Part shown: positions 1-10,000 of the stretch, piece by piece | Numbering within the stretch: the stretch's first letter is position 1 | Layout: every line of letters begins with the position of its first letter | Assembly: GCA_023450935.1 (NCBI GenBank) | Contig: JAEXGH010000005.1 | Span: 89,410-153,409, forward strand | DNA length: 64,000 nt | Direction of reading: 5' to 3' | Source: Verrucomicrobiota bacterium | GTDB taxonomy: Bacteria; Verrucomicrobiota; Verrucomicrobiia; Opitutales; Intestinicryptomonadaceae | Translations under genes and position numbers: made by a program | Notes under the pieces: model-generated | The model's database searches: none | What the model was told of the DNA's origin: nothing | Seen by the model: the letters and a program-made list of their open reading frames with translations, nothing else

Positions 1-1623
1 AATCTTCTTGATTTCGTCAACGTAGTGGGCGTTGTGCCAGTAGAAGACAGGTCTGCCGCCGTATTCCCAGAACTGAAGCCTGCGCCAGAGGTTGAAGTCG
101 GGAGTGTCGGCGGTTTTAAGGCGCGGGTCTGATTCGTCTTTGAGGGGGTAGTAGAAGTCGATTGTGTCCCAGTCGGAATTGCTCAAAATTATGCCGTGGT
201 AGACAATCTGCCAAAGCGGGATTGTGCGGTTGTCGAGCATAAAGTTCGGCTTTTTCTTCCACTTTTTCCACATAACTTTGTGGTGGAAGAACGGAGTTGT
301 ATACATTGCAAAATCGAGCGTGCGCGCAACGTGGTCGTAGCCCGATTCCGACGAAAAGCCGCCGAAGTATTTTTGGCATTTTTCGCCGATTTTGTTTTGG
401 TATTCGGCGGTGTCTTTGCGCGTGCACGGGTGGGCGGGGTCGAAGCACGGATGGGGCATAATTGCGGAAGTTACGTCGATGTGGTGCGTGCCCGTTTTGA
501 AGCCGAGCTTTTGCATTCCTTTGTAGTCGTCGTCGGCGTATTGCTCGCAGACTACTTTAATACATGGCATAAACGCCTCGCCGCAGGGGATTCTTTTGAT
601 GGCGTAGGGCAGCAGCCTGCCGTCGGCGCGTTTGGCGATTGCGTATTCCGAAAAGCGTTTTGCACGGCGCGTAAAAATTGTGTTGCAGACGTGGTTCGTC
701 ATCTGAAAGCCCAGCCCGCGCCCGACTTCGATTGCCTCTTTCATGCCCGCCTCGCCGCCGAAATGCGGGTCGGGCGGGAACAGGTCGGGCAGCCTGCCCT
801 CGAACCCCTCGATATTCCAGCCCACAAAGCACACTTCGATTTTCCGCATACCCATTTCGTGGAATTGGCGCATTTTCTTTATGCAATTTGCGAACGTTAT
901 GGAGGTGGAAAAATTCGGTTGGTTTTCCTCCGTTTGAAGCCAGAAGCGGGTGTCGCGCGCTTTGGAGCCGTTTGCGAAGCGGACGAAAATCGACTCCACT
1001 GTGTATTTGAGGCTCGGGCTTGTTTTGATGCGCTCCTTTATGGGGCGCACTTCGCCGCGGTCGAGTTGGTATTTGCGGTAGGTGCGCGCCATACCGCAGT
1101 AGTCGGCGTCGCCGCCTTTGAGTTCATAGAAATCGACAACCAAATCCTCATATGGAGCAAAACCGATGTCGGCTATGTGGAAGCGCGGGAACATTGTGTA
1201 TTCGCCGTTCTCGGCTTTGACGATTGTTGAAAACTCGAAGCGCAGCCCTTTGACTATTGCAACAAACGTCGAGCGCGGATTTTTCATTCCGAAAATCGGC
1301 AGCCCCATTTCGCGCTGCTCGACTTTGCCGTCGTCTTGGGTGAAAGAACCTATCGAGTTAGGCGGCAGAACGAAATAGCCCGACTCCCCTTTCTTCGCCT
1401 TGGCGAAGTCTCCCACTATGTCGATTGTGGCTATGCCCGAAGCAAGCTCCGCCGCGGGAATTACAAACCTGAACGCGCCGTCGGGTTGGCGTTCAAGCCG
1501 CTTTTTGGCGGTCTGCGTTTTGCCGTCGGTTTTTGCGGTTATAACTTCCACGCTTTCGAAGTCGGCAAATACCGACGCCGACAATACGAAAGCCCAAGCC
1601 GCGCACAGAAAAATTTTCTTCAT
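1..1623 (-). CDS. Exported protein, possible TIM-barrel glycosidase-like (DUF5696-like), 3' end cut by window edge
   Basis: Reading down from an ATG at 1623, the frame stays open to the window edge (541 codons, no stop), so the C-terminus is missing. The N-terminus MKKIFLCAAWAFVLSASVFA is a clear signal peptide, so the protein is exported. A GGGGAG ribosome site lies about 8 bases before the ATG. The middle carries a motif around EVCFVGWNIEGFEGRLPD followed by GGEAGMKEAIEVGRGLGF, the strand-then-helix pattern of a carbohydrate-active (beta/alpha) barrel, and later GGRPVFYWHN. This resembles the core of DUF5696-type, glycoside-hydrolase-like proteins, but the family call is from memory and weak. 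No neighbour confirms a substrate. Open-frame evidence is strong; function is uncertain. Confidence 0.7.
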   Translation of the reverse strand, partial: MKKIFLCAAWAFVLSASVFADFESVEVITAKTDGKTQTAKKRLERQPDGAFRFVIPAAELASGIATIDIVGDFAKAKKGESGYFVLPPNSIGSFTQDDGKVEQREMGLPIFGMKNPRSTFVAIVKGLRFEFSTIVKAENGEYTMFPRFHIADIGFAPYEDLVVDFYELKGGDADYCGMARTYRKYQLDRGEVRPIKERIKTSPSLKYTVESIFVRFANGSKARDTRFWLQTEENQPNFSTSITFANCIKKMRQFHEMGMRKIEVCFVGWNIEGFEGRLPDLFPPDPHFGGEAGMKEAIEVGRGLGFQMTNHVCNTIFTRRAKRFSEYAIAKRADGRLLPYAIKRIPCGEAFMPCIKVVCEQYADDDYKGMQKLGFKTGTHHIDVTSAIMPHPCFDPAHPCTRKDTAEYQNKIGEKCQKYFGGFSSESGYDHVARTLDFAMYTTPFFHHKVMWKKWKKKPNFMLDNRTIPLWQIVYHGIILSNSDWDTIDFYYPLKDESDPRLKTADTPDFNLWRRLQFWEYGGRPVFYWHNAHYVDEIKKI

Positions 1624-1660
1624 AATGCAGTCTCCCCTTGTGTTTATGTTAAGGCTGTAA

Positions 1661-1689
1661 ATTTTCGGCGCGCGCACGCGGATTGTCAA
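1661..1689 (-). promoter_or_regulatory. Candidate sigma70 promoter of the exported protein gene
   Basis: On the minus strand a perfect -35 TTGACA (1689-1684) is followed after 17 bases by GAAAAT (1666-1661). It sits about 40 bases before the ATG at 1623 and upstream of the GGGGAG ribosome site. The -10 box is poor, so this is a candidate only. Confidence 0.4.
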
Positions 1690-1743
1690 ATAAAAAAGAT
1701 GCGCCGACAACGCCAAAACACATTCGGCGGTGTCGTTAAAATC

Positions 1744-1784
1744 CGCAAAAAAACGCGTCCGAAAAAAATCCGAACGCGTTTCTA
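1744..1784 (-). terminator. Rho-independent terminator after the rlmD-like gene
   Basis: Minus-strand stem AAACGCGT pairs with ACGCGTTT (1751-1758 with 1774-1781), with a further C/G pair inside, and is followed by a run of seven T on the minus strand. It lies 30 bases beyond the stop of the methyltransferase gene at 1814. Confidence 0.75.
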
Positions 1785-1813
1785 AATGCTGCAACCGCCG
1801 AGGCGCGAAACGG

Positions 1814-3034
1814 CTACGCCCTCTCCAGCACGGCGACGTTTTCAATGTGCCGCGTCTGGGGGAAGAGGTCGAAGGGCTGCAGAAGTTTGAGCGCGTAGCC
1901 GCGCGTAGCCAGATACGCCAAGTCGCGCGCCTGTGTGTCGGGTCCGCACGAAACGTAGACGAGCTTTCGGGGCGCGAAGGCTATGAGCTGCTCAAGAAAG
2001 GCGGTATCGCAACCCGCGCGCGGAGGGTCGATAATCATCGAGGTTTCCGCGCCGTCAAAACGCTTAGACACGTCGGCGAAAATCGTCTCCGCCTTGCCTA
2101 TGAGGAAATCGCAGTTTTTGATGTTGTTTATTTTCGCGTTAACGTTTGCGCACTGAACCGCTTTTGCGCTGATTTCCACCCCCGCCACATTTTCGAACCT
2201 CTTGGCCGCCGCAAGCGCAAACACGCCCACGCCGCAGTAGGCATCGACGAGATTTTTCGAACCCGACGCGCACTCTATTGCAAAATCGACAAGCTCGGGC
2301 AAAACGAACGGATTGTTCTGGAAAAATTCGCCCGCGCAAAACTGGTATGTTATGCCCCCGACGCGCTCGGCGACTATTGCGTTGTTGTCTTCGCATACGC
2401 CGTCGGCGCAGTCGCGCAAAAGGATTGTTCCGCCGCGTTTGAGCTTTGCCGAACGCGCAACCAGACGCGCGCGGGCATCGGGCAAGGCCGCGTTGATTGA
2501 ATCGGACGCTATCGGGCACTGGGCGACGTCAACAAGCGTGTTGCGCCTGCCCTGCATTACAAAGCCGATTGGCATTCTTCCCGCGCGGGGTCTTTCGTAG
2601 TGGGGCGTGAGCTTGGAGCGGTATCCGTATTGCTTGGGCGAACCGTGCGCGGGCGAAACGGGAAAATCGATTCCGCCTATGCGCAACATCAAGTCGGCAA
2701 CCTGTTTGCGTTTCCACTTCAGCTGCCCCTCGTAGGAGAGGTGCTGATACTGGCAGCCGCCGCATTTGCCGAAAAGCGGACATTGCGGTTCTACGCGCTC
2801 GGGCGAAGCGGCAAGCACTTCCACCAAATCCGCCTCCGAATAATTTTTGTGGTTTCTGTAGACGCTTGCGCGGACTTTTTCGCCCGCGAGCGCAAAAGGA
2901 ACCATGACAACCCAACCGTCTACCCTGCCGACGCCTATTCCCAGATTGTTAAGGTCGGTTATCTCGAGCTCGATAATCTGCCGATACCCGAACGGCTCGG
3001 CTACAAAGTGCTTTGGTGCGGAACGTTCTTTCAT
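1814..3034 (-). CDS. rlmD: 23S rRNA (uracil-5-)-methyltransferase, RlmD/RumA family
   Basis: This 406-residue protein belongs to the TrmA/RlmD family of SAM-dependent RNA m5U methyltransferases. It opens with a TRAM-like RNA-binding domain (about residues 15-75), then the cluster CPLFGKCGGCQYQH, whose cysteines fit the iron-sulfur site of RumA. The C-terminal Rossmann domain has VDAYCGVGVFALAA (SAM site), DPPRAGCD and the catalytic cysteine in YVSCGP. The length is close to RumA. Family members modify U747 or U1939 of 23S rRNA or tRNA U54, and the exact target cannot be read from sequence, so the symbol is provisional. It is divergent from the SpoU-type gene at 3108 and ends in its own terminator. 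Confidence 0.85.
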   Translation of the reverse strand: MKERSAPKHFVAEPFGYRQIIELEITDLNNLGIGVGRVDGWVVMVPFALAGEKVRASVYRNHKNYSEADLVEVLAASPERVEPQCPLFGKCGGCQYQHLSYEGQLKWKRKQVADLMLRIGGIDFPVSPAHGSPKQYGYRSKLTPHYERPRAGRMPIGFVMQGRRNTLVDVAQCPIASDSINAALPDARARLVARSAKLKRGGTILLRDCADGVCEDNNAIVAERVGGITYQFCAGEFFQNNPFVLPELVDFAIECASGSKNLVDAYCGVGVFALAAAKRFENVAGVEISAKAVQCANVNAKINNIKNCDFLIGKAETIFADVSKRFDGAETSMIIDPPRAGCDTAFLEQLIAFAPRKLVYVSCGPDTQARDLAYLATRGYALKLLQPFDLFPQTRHIENVAVLERA

Positions 3035-3107
3035 AAAATTTTGCGGAAATTAAAAGTTGTAATGGAGTCTTTTATGTTTTTGTATTAGTTCAAGAATAAA
3101 ACGAGCA

Positions 3108-3926
3108 ATGTCCGAAGAATTTATACAAAGCAGACAAAATCCGAGGGTGAAAAACCTTGTAAAACTGCAGGAACGAGCCGCGCGCAAGAAGCTCGGCCTG
3201 TTCGTTGTGGAGGGCTTGCGCGAACTTTCTCGGTGCGCGGAAACAGTCGGCGTGGAGGAAGTGTATTTCTGCCCCGAATTTTTCAAGAGCCAAGAGCACG
3301 CAAAATTTCTGGAATTGCTCAGGCGGAAAAAGGACGTCCAGCTATGCAGGCTCTCGGAGGGCGCGTTCGAAAAAATTTCGAACAGGCAGGGGTGCGACGG
3401 GCTTATCGGCATAGCCAAGCAGTGGGACTGCGCGCTTTCGAACATAGCTTTCAAGGCGGGCAAAACGCCGCTTGTTCTTGTTGTTGATTCAATCGAAAAA
3501 TCGGGCAACCTCGGCGCGCTAATAAGAACTGCCGACAGTCTGGGCGCGGACGCGGTTATTGTAACGAACGCCGTTTGCGATATTTTCAACCCGTCGGTCA
3601 TACGGGCGTCGCAGGGCGCGGTCTTTTCTATTCCCGTTGCCGAGGCATCGGCGGACGAATGCGCACAGTGGCTAAAACAAAACGGCATCAAAACTTTCGG
3701 CGCGCATTTAAAGGCGCAAAAAAATCTATGGGACGCCGACTTCACCGTTGCCTCCGCCATTGTTATGGGCAGCGAAAAAGACGGCCTCGGAGACGGCTGG
3801 AACAACGCCCTCGACGAAAAAATCATCATTCCAATGTCGGACGGGCTTTCCGACAGTATGAACGTAAACGTAGCCGCCGCAATCTGCCTTTACGAAGTAA
3901 GCCGCTCCCGCAATTTCGCAAAATAG
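3108..3926 (+). CDS. SpoU/TrmH-family RNA 2'-O-methyltransferase
   Basis: The 272-residue product has the two-part build of RlmB/TrmH-like enzymes. An N-terminal substrate-binding domain (about 1-110, starting with SRQNPRVKNLVKL) is followed by a SPOUT knot domain. The three SpoU motifs are visible: SGNLGALIRTADSLG, IVMGSEKDGL and IPMSDGLSDSMNVNVAAA. These make the trefoil knot that binds SAM. The likely activity is ribose methylation of rRNA or tRNA, and the site is not predictable. The gene is transcribed divergently from the rlmD-like gene, with 73 bases between the two starts, and is convergent with birA. Confidence 0.88.
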   Translation: MSEEFIQSRQNPRVKNLVKLQERAARKKLGLFVVEGLRELSRCAETVGVEEVYFCPEFFKSQEHAKFLELLRRKKDVQLCRLSEGAFEKISNRQGCDGLIGIAKQWDCALSNIAFKAGKTPLVLVVDSIEKSGNLGALIRTADSLGADAVIVTNAVCDIFNPSVIRASQGAVFSIPVAEASADECAQWLKQNGIKTFGAHLKAQKNLWDADFTVASAIVMGSEKDGLGDGWNNALDEKIIIPMSDGLSDSMNVNVAAAICLYEVSRSRNFAK

Positions 3927-3952
3927 CCGCCACGCCCGCCGCGCGGTCGGCG

Positions 3953-3980
3953 CAAAAAACGCGCCGGAAAACGGGCGCGC
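3953..3980 (-). terminator. Rho-independent terminator after birA
   Basis: On the minus strand CGCGCC pairs with GGCGCG across an 8-base loop and is followed by six T. It lies about 45 bases past the birA stop. It could also act on readthrough from the convergent SpoU-type gene, but the T-run is on the birA side. Confidence 0.6.
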
Positions 3981-4021
3981 AACTCTGGACAAGCGGCAAA
4001 TTTACGCGAGGAGACAACCTG

Positions 4022-4756
4022 CTATCGGCAGCGCAGAGTAGCCTCGCCGCTATTGATTGTTTTTACGCCGCCGTCGGGCAGCTCCAGAAGCAGGTTTCCG
4101 CGCCCGTTGACGCCGCGCGCCACGCCGTCAAAAGTATCTCCGCCCACGGAGACGGAGATTTCCTTCCCGCGCAGGAAATCGAAATCTCCAAAGCGTTCTA
4201 CAGCCGAAAAATCGCGGCGCGCAAGCTCTTCGCCCACCGTATCAACCGCGAGTCTGGCAAATTCTTCGAACGTGATTTTTTTCGAAAGGCGCGAAAGCAC
4301 GTCGGCGGACTTTTCAAAAACATCGCGCGGCATTTTATTTTCGCACCCCGATAAATCGTAATTTATCCCCACTCCGAAAACGATTTTATACACCCCGCCA
4401 ATCTGCACAAGTTCGGCGAGCATTCCGCAGATCTTCTTTCCGTCTGCCGAATACAAATCGTTCGGCCACTTCACAAAAAGCTTTTCGGTGCACAACGCGG
4501 AAAGCGTTCTACAGACAGCCACTCCCGCGCGCACGGTAGCCGACTCCATAAGCGGGCTTGGCAAATCTGAAAAATCGGCGGCAACCGAAACGCACAAGGT
4601 TTTCCCCTCTTCCGAGAACCATCTACGCGACAATCGTCCGCGCCCGCACGTCTGTCGTTTCACGAGCACTGCAAACGGCGTCTCTTTTCCGTCGCGCAGC
4701 ATTTGCGCCGCCGCATCATTAGAGCTTCCCGACTCTTCCAGAACAACAATTTCCAT
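4022..4756 (-). CDS. birA: Biotin--[acetyl-CoA-carboxylase] ligase, monofunctional
   Basis: The enzyme attaches biotin to the carboxyl carrier protein through biotinyl-AMP. The 244-residue protein starts directly in the catalytic domain, so it lacks the N-terminal helix-turn-helix of repressor-type BirA and should not bind DNA. Signatures are the ATP/biotin loop QTCGRGRLSRRW, the KWPNDL motif with the catalytic lysine, KICGMLAE and VFGVGINYDL. The C-terminal SH3-like cap follows (about 195-244). It stands alone, convergent with the SpoU-type gene, and its upstream region carries two repeat hairpins. Confidence 0.92.
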   Translation of the reverse strand: MEIVVLEESGSSNDAAAQMLRDGKETPFAVLVKRQTCGRGRLSRRWFSEEGKTLCVSVAADFSDLPSPLMESATVRAGVAVCRTLSALCTEKLFVKWPNDLYSADGKKICGMLAELVQIGGVYKIVFGVGINYDLSGCENKMPRDVFEKSADVLSRLSKKITFEEFARLAVDTVGEELARRDFSAVERFGDFDFLRGKEISVSVGGDTFDGVARGVNGRGNLLLELPDGGVKTINSGEATLRCR

Positions 4757-4779
4757 TTTTTTATATTTTGGGCACCGGC

Positions 4780-4858
4780 GCGGATTGGCACAGCCAATTC
4801 CGCTTTACTCGATTTTTTACTTTTTCCAAAGCGGTGCGGATTGGCACGGCCAATTCCG
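4780..4858. repeat. Pair of GCGGATTGGC hairpins upstream of birA
   Basis: Two near-identical palindromes lie 56 bases apart. The first (4780-4803) is GCGGATTGGCACAGCCAATTCCGC cut short here as GCGGATTGGC, ACA, GCCAATTCCGC; the second (4836-4858) has loop ACG. Between them CCGCTTT and AAAGCGG form a further inverted pair, so the whole block folds. Related hairpins occur at 13.06, 13.17, 27.47, 45.19 and 57.47 kb. Confidence 0.75.
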
Positions 4859-4951
4859 TTTCCACCGCAATTAAAACAAAGGGTAAAGAACAAATTGACA
4901 AAGTCAACGCTACTCTGTTTCGCCGCGCTGTTTCATTCCTCTGTTAAAATA

Positions 4952-4984
4952 CAAAAAAGGCACGGGGTTATCCGCGCCTTTTTC
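4952..4984 (-). terminator. Rho-independent terminator after sucD
   Basis: The minus-strand stem AAAGGCGCGG pairs with CCGTGCCTTT (one G:T wobble) across a short loop and is followed by a T-run. It begins about 50 bases past the sucD stop. Confidence 0.75.
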
Positions 4985-5034
4985 AAATCCGCCGACGTTC
5001 CGCGGGAAACCCACGAAACGCCGCGAAGCCCAAA

Positions 5035-5919
<885 letters not shown>

Positions 5920-5938
5920 CTTTACAAACGGTTAAATG

Positions 5939-7132
5939 TTATTTGTTTTCAGCGACAATCTTGACGATTTTCTCCGCGGCGTCCGCGAGAGAATCGGCGG
6001 TTGTCAGTTTAATACCGCTATCGGCAAGCATCTTTCTGCCGATTTCAACGTTCGTGCCCTCCAAGCGGACTACCAACGGAAGCTTCAATCCGACGTTCTT
6101 TACCGCAGCGATAACGCCCGCGGCGATAACGTCGCACTTCATAATTCCGCCGAAGATGTTTACCAAAATGCCCTTGACATTCGGGTCCTTGAGAAGAATG
6201 TTGAACGCCTGCGTGATTGCCTCTTCGTTTGCGCTGCCGCCCACGTCGAGGAAGTTTGCGGGATTGCCGCCGAAATACTTGATGATGTCCATTGTTGACA
6301 TTGCCAAGCCCGCGCCGTTTACCATACACGCGATATTGCCGTCCAGAGCGATGTAGTTCAAACCGTATTTGTGGGCTTCTATTTCCTTGGGGTCTTCTTC
6401 GTGCGGGTCGCGCAGGGCTTCGATTTCGGGGTGGCGGAACAAGCCGTTGTCGTCGAACGAAACCTTGGCGTCCAAAGCAACAATGTTGCCCTGTTCCGTA
6501 AGGATAAGCGGATTGATTTCCACGAGCGAGCAATCCTTATCTACAAACAATTTATACAAGCCCTTGATGATACCGACAAACTGTTTTTTCAAAGCCTTGT
6601 CCATACCGAAGCCGAAGAAGAAAGCCAGTCTGTTTGCTTGGAAGCTCTGCAAACCGATATCGGCATCGACAAGCATTTTCATAATTTGGTCGGGCGTTTC
6701 GGCGGCGACTTTTTCGATGTCCATACCGCCCGCAGTGGAGGCTACTATGGCAATCTTACTGGAAGCTCTGTCCATCAAAATCGAGAGGTAGTATTCCTTC
6801 TTGATGTCTTGGGGCTGGGCGAAGAAAACCGTTCCGACAACTTTGCCCGCCGCGCCCGTCTGCTTCGTTATCAACGTATTGCCGAGCATTTTCTTTGCCG
6901 TTTCGTGCGCGTCTTCGCGCTTGACGAACTTTACGCCGCCCTGAAAACCGTCCTTGAACGTTCCCTTGCCGCGTCCGCCTGCGTGAATCTGCGACTTCAC
7001 CACAACGTGGTCGCCCTGAATCTGGGCTATAGCGTTGTCAAATTCAGCTTCGGACTTAACGGCAACTCCGTCTTGCACCGGAACTCCGTATTCCTTAAAC
7101 AGTTGTTTTGCCTGATATTCGTGAATATTCAT
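5939..7132 (-). CDS. sucC: Succinyl-CoA ligase (ADP/GDP-forming), beta subunit
   Basis: This is the nucleotide- and succinate-binding partner of SucD. The 397-residue product begins with the family hallmark MNIHEYQAKQLFKEYGVPV and has an ATP-grasp domain (about 1-235, with IHAGGRGKGTFKDG) and a C-terminal ligase domain containing NGAGLAMSTMD and IFGGIMKCD. It is the first gene of the sucCD operon. The leader is very AT-rich with only a weak ribosome site. A LacI-type palindrome lies 170 bases upstream (7301-7316). Confidence 0.97.
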   Translation of the reverse strand: MNIHEYQAKQLFKEYGVPVQDGVAVKSEAEFDNAIAQIQGDHVVVKSQIHAGGRGKGTFKDGFQGGVKFVKREDAHETAKKMLGNTLITKQTGAAGKVVGTVFFAQPQDIKKEYYLSILMDRASSKIAIVASTAGGMDIEKVAAETPDQIMKMLVDADIGLQSFQANRLAFFFGFGMDKALKKQFVGIIKGLYKLFVDKDCSLVEINPLILTEQGNIVALDAKVSFDDNGLFRHPEIEALRDPHEEDPKEIEAHKYGLNYIALDGNIACMVNGAGLAMSTMDIIKYFGGNPANFLDVGGSANEEAITQAFNILLKDPNVKGILVNIFGGIMKCDVIAAGVIAAVKNVGLKLPLVVRLEGTNVEIGRKMLADSGIKLTTADSLADAAEKIVKIVAENK

Positions 7133-7300
7133 ATCTTATTTATTTTTATAGTGTTATAGTATACAAAATAAAGAAAAAAAAATAACATCAACCACAGCGC
7201 GAAAAACGTTTGTCCGAATTGGCCGTGTTCAATTTTATTAGCTTAACCAATCTAACCTTCGGACGACTATAATCAAGGTTTTTTTTATTTTTTTTTACAA

Positions 7301-7316
7301 CCTCAAACGATTGAGG
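7301..7316. promoter_or_regulatory. LacI-type operator-like palindrome between cheA and sucC
   Basis: CCTCAAACGATTGAGG is a 6+4+6 dyad with the central AANCGNTT pattern typical of LacI/GalR-family operators. The inner 14-mer CTCAAACGATTGAG recurs exactly at 38912-38925 upstream of the Gfo/Idh/MocA gene. It lies 98 bases past the cheA stop and 169 bases before sucC. It is not followed by a T-run on either strand, so it does not look like a terminator. Confidence 0.4.
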
Positions 7317-7414
7317 AGATAAAAAACAGCAATTTATATTTTATATACAAAACAATGTTCCAAAAACTCACGTCTTCACTGTTTCGACGCGGGCTGGGCA
7401 GAAAGCGCAAAAGT

Positions 7415-10000
7415 TCACTTGCAAAATTTATCGATTGTCCGAACGAACGAATCGTCTTGAAAACTCGACTTCGTAAGGTAGGCGTTTGCCCCCGCCTCCG
7501 CCGCGCGCGCCTTGTCTTCGGGGCGGTCTTTGTATGAAACAATCACCACCGGCAGGGATTTGTCGAGCTTTCTGATTTTGGCGGTAAGCTCGAACCCCGA
7601 CATGCGCGGCATATCGACGTCGGTAACAACCATATCGTAGCTTGAAAGGCGCACCATATTCCAACCGTCGATTCCGTCGACTGCAGTTGTTATATTGTAG
7701 CCCGCATTTTGCAGAATTTTCTTTTCGACTTCGCGGACTGTTGCGGAATCGTCGACAACAAGAACGTTTTTCCGGCGCACTCTTCCCGAATTTTGAGCCG
7801 AACCTTCCGACGCCTGACCGAGTTCCGAAACAAGGCGCGACGCATATATGAGAATGTCGTCCATATCCAGAATCAGCACCGGCAGCCCGTCGGCGTCAAG
7901 CGACGCCGCCGAAACGCAGGCGATTTTCCCCATCGACGCGTTCAGCGAGCGGACTACAAGTTCGGTTTCGTTGGGAAGTCCGTCAACAATGAAGCCCCAA
8001 TACTTGCCCCTGCCCGCAACGACCACTACATAGAGGAAGTCGCCCATTTCGCGCGAAACTGAATCAAACCCGAGCACTTTTGCCGAATCGGCAAGCACCA
8101 CGCGTTTTTTTTCCAGCATAAAGAACGCGCCGCCGTCGCCGCGCCGCACTTGCGATTGGGCTATCCTGACGGTTCTGTAGACGCCCGAAAGCGGGAACGC
8201 ATACGGCTGCGAGTCAATCGACACCAGCAGCGATTTCAGCACGGAACGCGTTATGGGAAGTTTCAAAGTGAATTCGCAGCCCTTTCCGCGCTTGGACACC
8301 ACCCCCACAGAGCCCCCTATTTCGCGCAACATAGTCTGCACAACGTCCAAACCAACGCCCCTGCCGCTTATTTCGGTAACGTTTTCCTTTGTGGTGAACG
8401 CGGGAAGGAAAAGGAATTCGAAAATCTCCTCCTCGTGCATTTGCTCGAGAATGTCGGAACGGACAAGGCGGCGGTCGAGAATTTTGCGCTTTACCGCCTC
8501 TACGTCTATGCCCGCGCCGTCGTCGGAAATGGAAAGAATGAACATGCCCGACGAGTGGGCGGCGCGCATTGTGATTTTTCCCGTTTCGGGTTTGCCCGCG
8601 GCGGCGCGGGCTTCGGGCGGTTCAATGCCGTGGTCGCAGGCGTTGCGCAGAATGTGCATTATTGGCGCGTCGAGCTTCTCGAGAATGTCGCGGTCGAGCG
8701 AGGCCGACGTGCCCGAAACTTCGAACGCAATTTTTTTTGAGAGCGATTTGGAATAGTCGCGCACCATTTTGGGAAAACGCTGCGCCAAATCGGAAAAAGG
8801 GCGCATGCGGCTCTGGAAAACCTCGTTGTAAAGGCGCGCCGAAAGCTGGACGTTCTTGCGCGCGTAGTCGGAAAACGCCTCCGCCAAATTGCGCAACGCC
8901 GCCGACTCCACGCGCAGCGCGGCCCCCACCGATTCGAGCCTGCGTATTACCGATTCGTCCACGGCCGAGGAGTTGACTATGTTTACCGCGTCCTCCAGCT
9001 TGTTTTGAATGTGTTCGCGCTCCTGTTTTACGGCAAGAATGGCGTCGCGGAACTGCTCAAACTTCCTGTTCTCGATAAGCCCCTCGGCTGCAAGCGACAT
9101 AATCGAATTTATGTTTTCGACCGAAATTCTCACGTATGACGAATGTTCGTCGCCCGCGCCCGCGCGCACCGAAACCCCCGCCCTTGCCGACTTGAACTTT
9201 GCGGGGCTTGCGCACTCCACCGCCTTCAAGCCCTCCAGAAGCTCGTCTCTGCGCGCCTTGTTTACCGCCGCAAACCCGCTCTTGCAAAGCTCAGAGAGGA
9301 AATCGACGCATTCGAAAAACACGTCGAGCGAATTTTCGCCGAGCGCGATTTTCTCGTTCAACGCCGCCGAAAAGCAGTTTTCCATTTGGTGCGTAAGCTC
9401 CACTATGGAGCCGAGGTTAACCGCCCGCGCCGCGCCCTTTACGCTGTGGCTTGCGCGCATTAACGCCTCCAGCTTCGGCTTGGAGGAAAAGTCGCCCTCC
9501 ATCTCCACGAGGGTGTTCGACATCACTTCAACCTGCCCCGAAACGTCGAGGACAAACAGCTCCTTCATCGACGGGTCTATATCAACACACTCCACGCCGC
9601 TTTCGTCGGGCACAACCTCCGCCTGCGCCGCCGCGCGGGCCGGCTCGTGCGCCTCGAAACCCGCCGCCGCGCACGCGTTGATTTCCCTCACGCACGAATC
9701 GACGTTGCGTTCGATATCGTCCGGCGACGACTGTTTTAGAAAATCGAGAATTTCGAAGCACTTTTGCGCGTTTTTATCGCCCTCCGAGAACGCGTTTTTT
9801 GCGGCGAAAAACTCCGCGAGCTTCGCAAACAACGCCGCAAGCTCCACAAACCCCACAAGTTTCGCGCTCGATTTGAGCGAATTCGCCACATTTTCGAGCA
9901 TCTGACTGTCGGCGGAATCGCCGAACGCCGACTTGAGAATATCGACATTCGAACGCATTTCACCCAAAAACAAATCGAGAATGAACCTGTCGTTTTTCAT
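7415..10000 (-). CDS. CheA-type hybrid histidine kinase with C-terminal receiver (WspE-like)
   Basis: This 861-residue chemosensory kinase would phosphorylate itself and its own receiver in response to the adjoining receptor. Domains in order: an HPt-like domain (1-100) in which Asn40 sits where the phosphorylated His should be (ANSLKSSAKLVG); a second HPt with an intact His185 (RASHSVKGAARAVN); a dimerisation and HATPase region with N box HILRNACDHGIE (449-460), DDGAGID and GRGVGLDVV; a CheW-like domain (about 585-725); and a receiver (745-861) with Asp749/750, phospho-acceptor Asp794 and Lys844. The layout matches WspE/FrzE-type hybrid kinases. It overlaps the CheW gene by 4 bases. Confidence 0.9.
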   Translation of the reverse strand: MKNDRFILDLFLGEMRSNVDILKSAFGDSADSQMLENVANSLKSSAKLVGFVELAALFAKLAEFFAAKNAFSEGDKNAQKCFEILDFLKQSSPDDIERNVDSCVREINACAAAGFEAHEPARAAAQAEVVPDESGVECVDIDPSMKELFVLDVSGQVEVMSNTLVEMEGDFSSKPKLEALMRASHSVKGAARAVNLGSIVELTHQMENCFSAALNEKIALGENSLDVFFECVDFLSELCKSGFAAVNKARRDELLEGLKAVECASPAKFKSARAGVSVRAGAGDEHSSYVRISVENINSIMSLAAEGLIENRKFEQFRDAILAVKQEREHIQNKLEDAVNIVNSSAVDESVIRRLESVGAALRVESAALRNLAEAFSDYARKNVQLSARLYNEVFQSRMRPFSDLAQRFPKMVRDYSKSLSKKIAFEVSGTSASLDRDILEKLDAPIMHILRNACDHGIEPPEARAAAGKPETGKITMRAAHSSGMFILSISDDGAGIDVEAVKRKILDRRLVRSDILEQMHEEEIFEFLFLPAFTTKENVTEISGRGVGLDVVQTMLREIGGSVGVVSKRGKGCEFTLKLPITRSVLKSLLVSIDSQPYAFPLSGVYRTVRIAQSQVRRGDGGAFFMLEKKRVVLADSAKVLGFDSVSREMGDFLYVVVVAGRGKYWGFIVDGLPNETELVVRSLNASMGKIACVSAASLDADGLPVLILDMDDILIYASRLVSELGQASEGSAQNSGRVRRKNVLVVDDSATVREVEKKILQNAGYNITTAVDGIDGWNMVRLSSYDMVVTDVDMPRMSGFELTAKIRKLDKSLPVVIVSYKDRPEDKARAAEAGANAYLTKSSFQDDSFVRTIDKFCK

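Noticed and set aside
196..1230. Open plus-strand frame of 344 codons
   Set aside because: It is antisense to the exported protein gene, has no signal or family motif, and is rich in His/Arg/Phe runs typical of a shadow frame.
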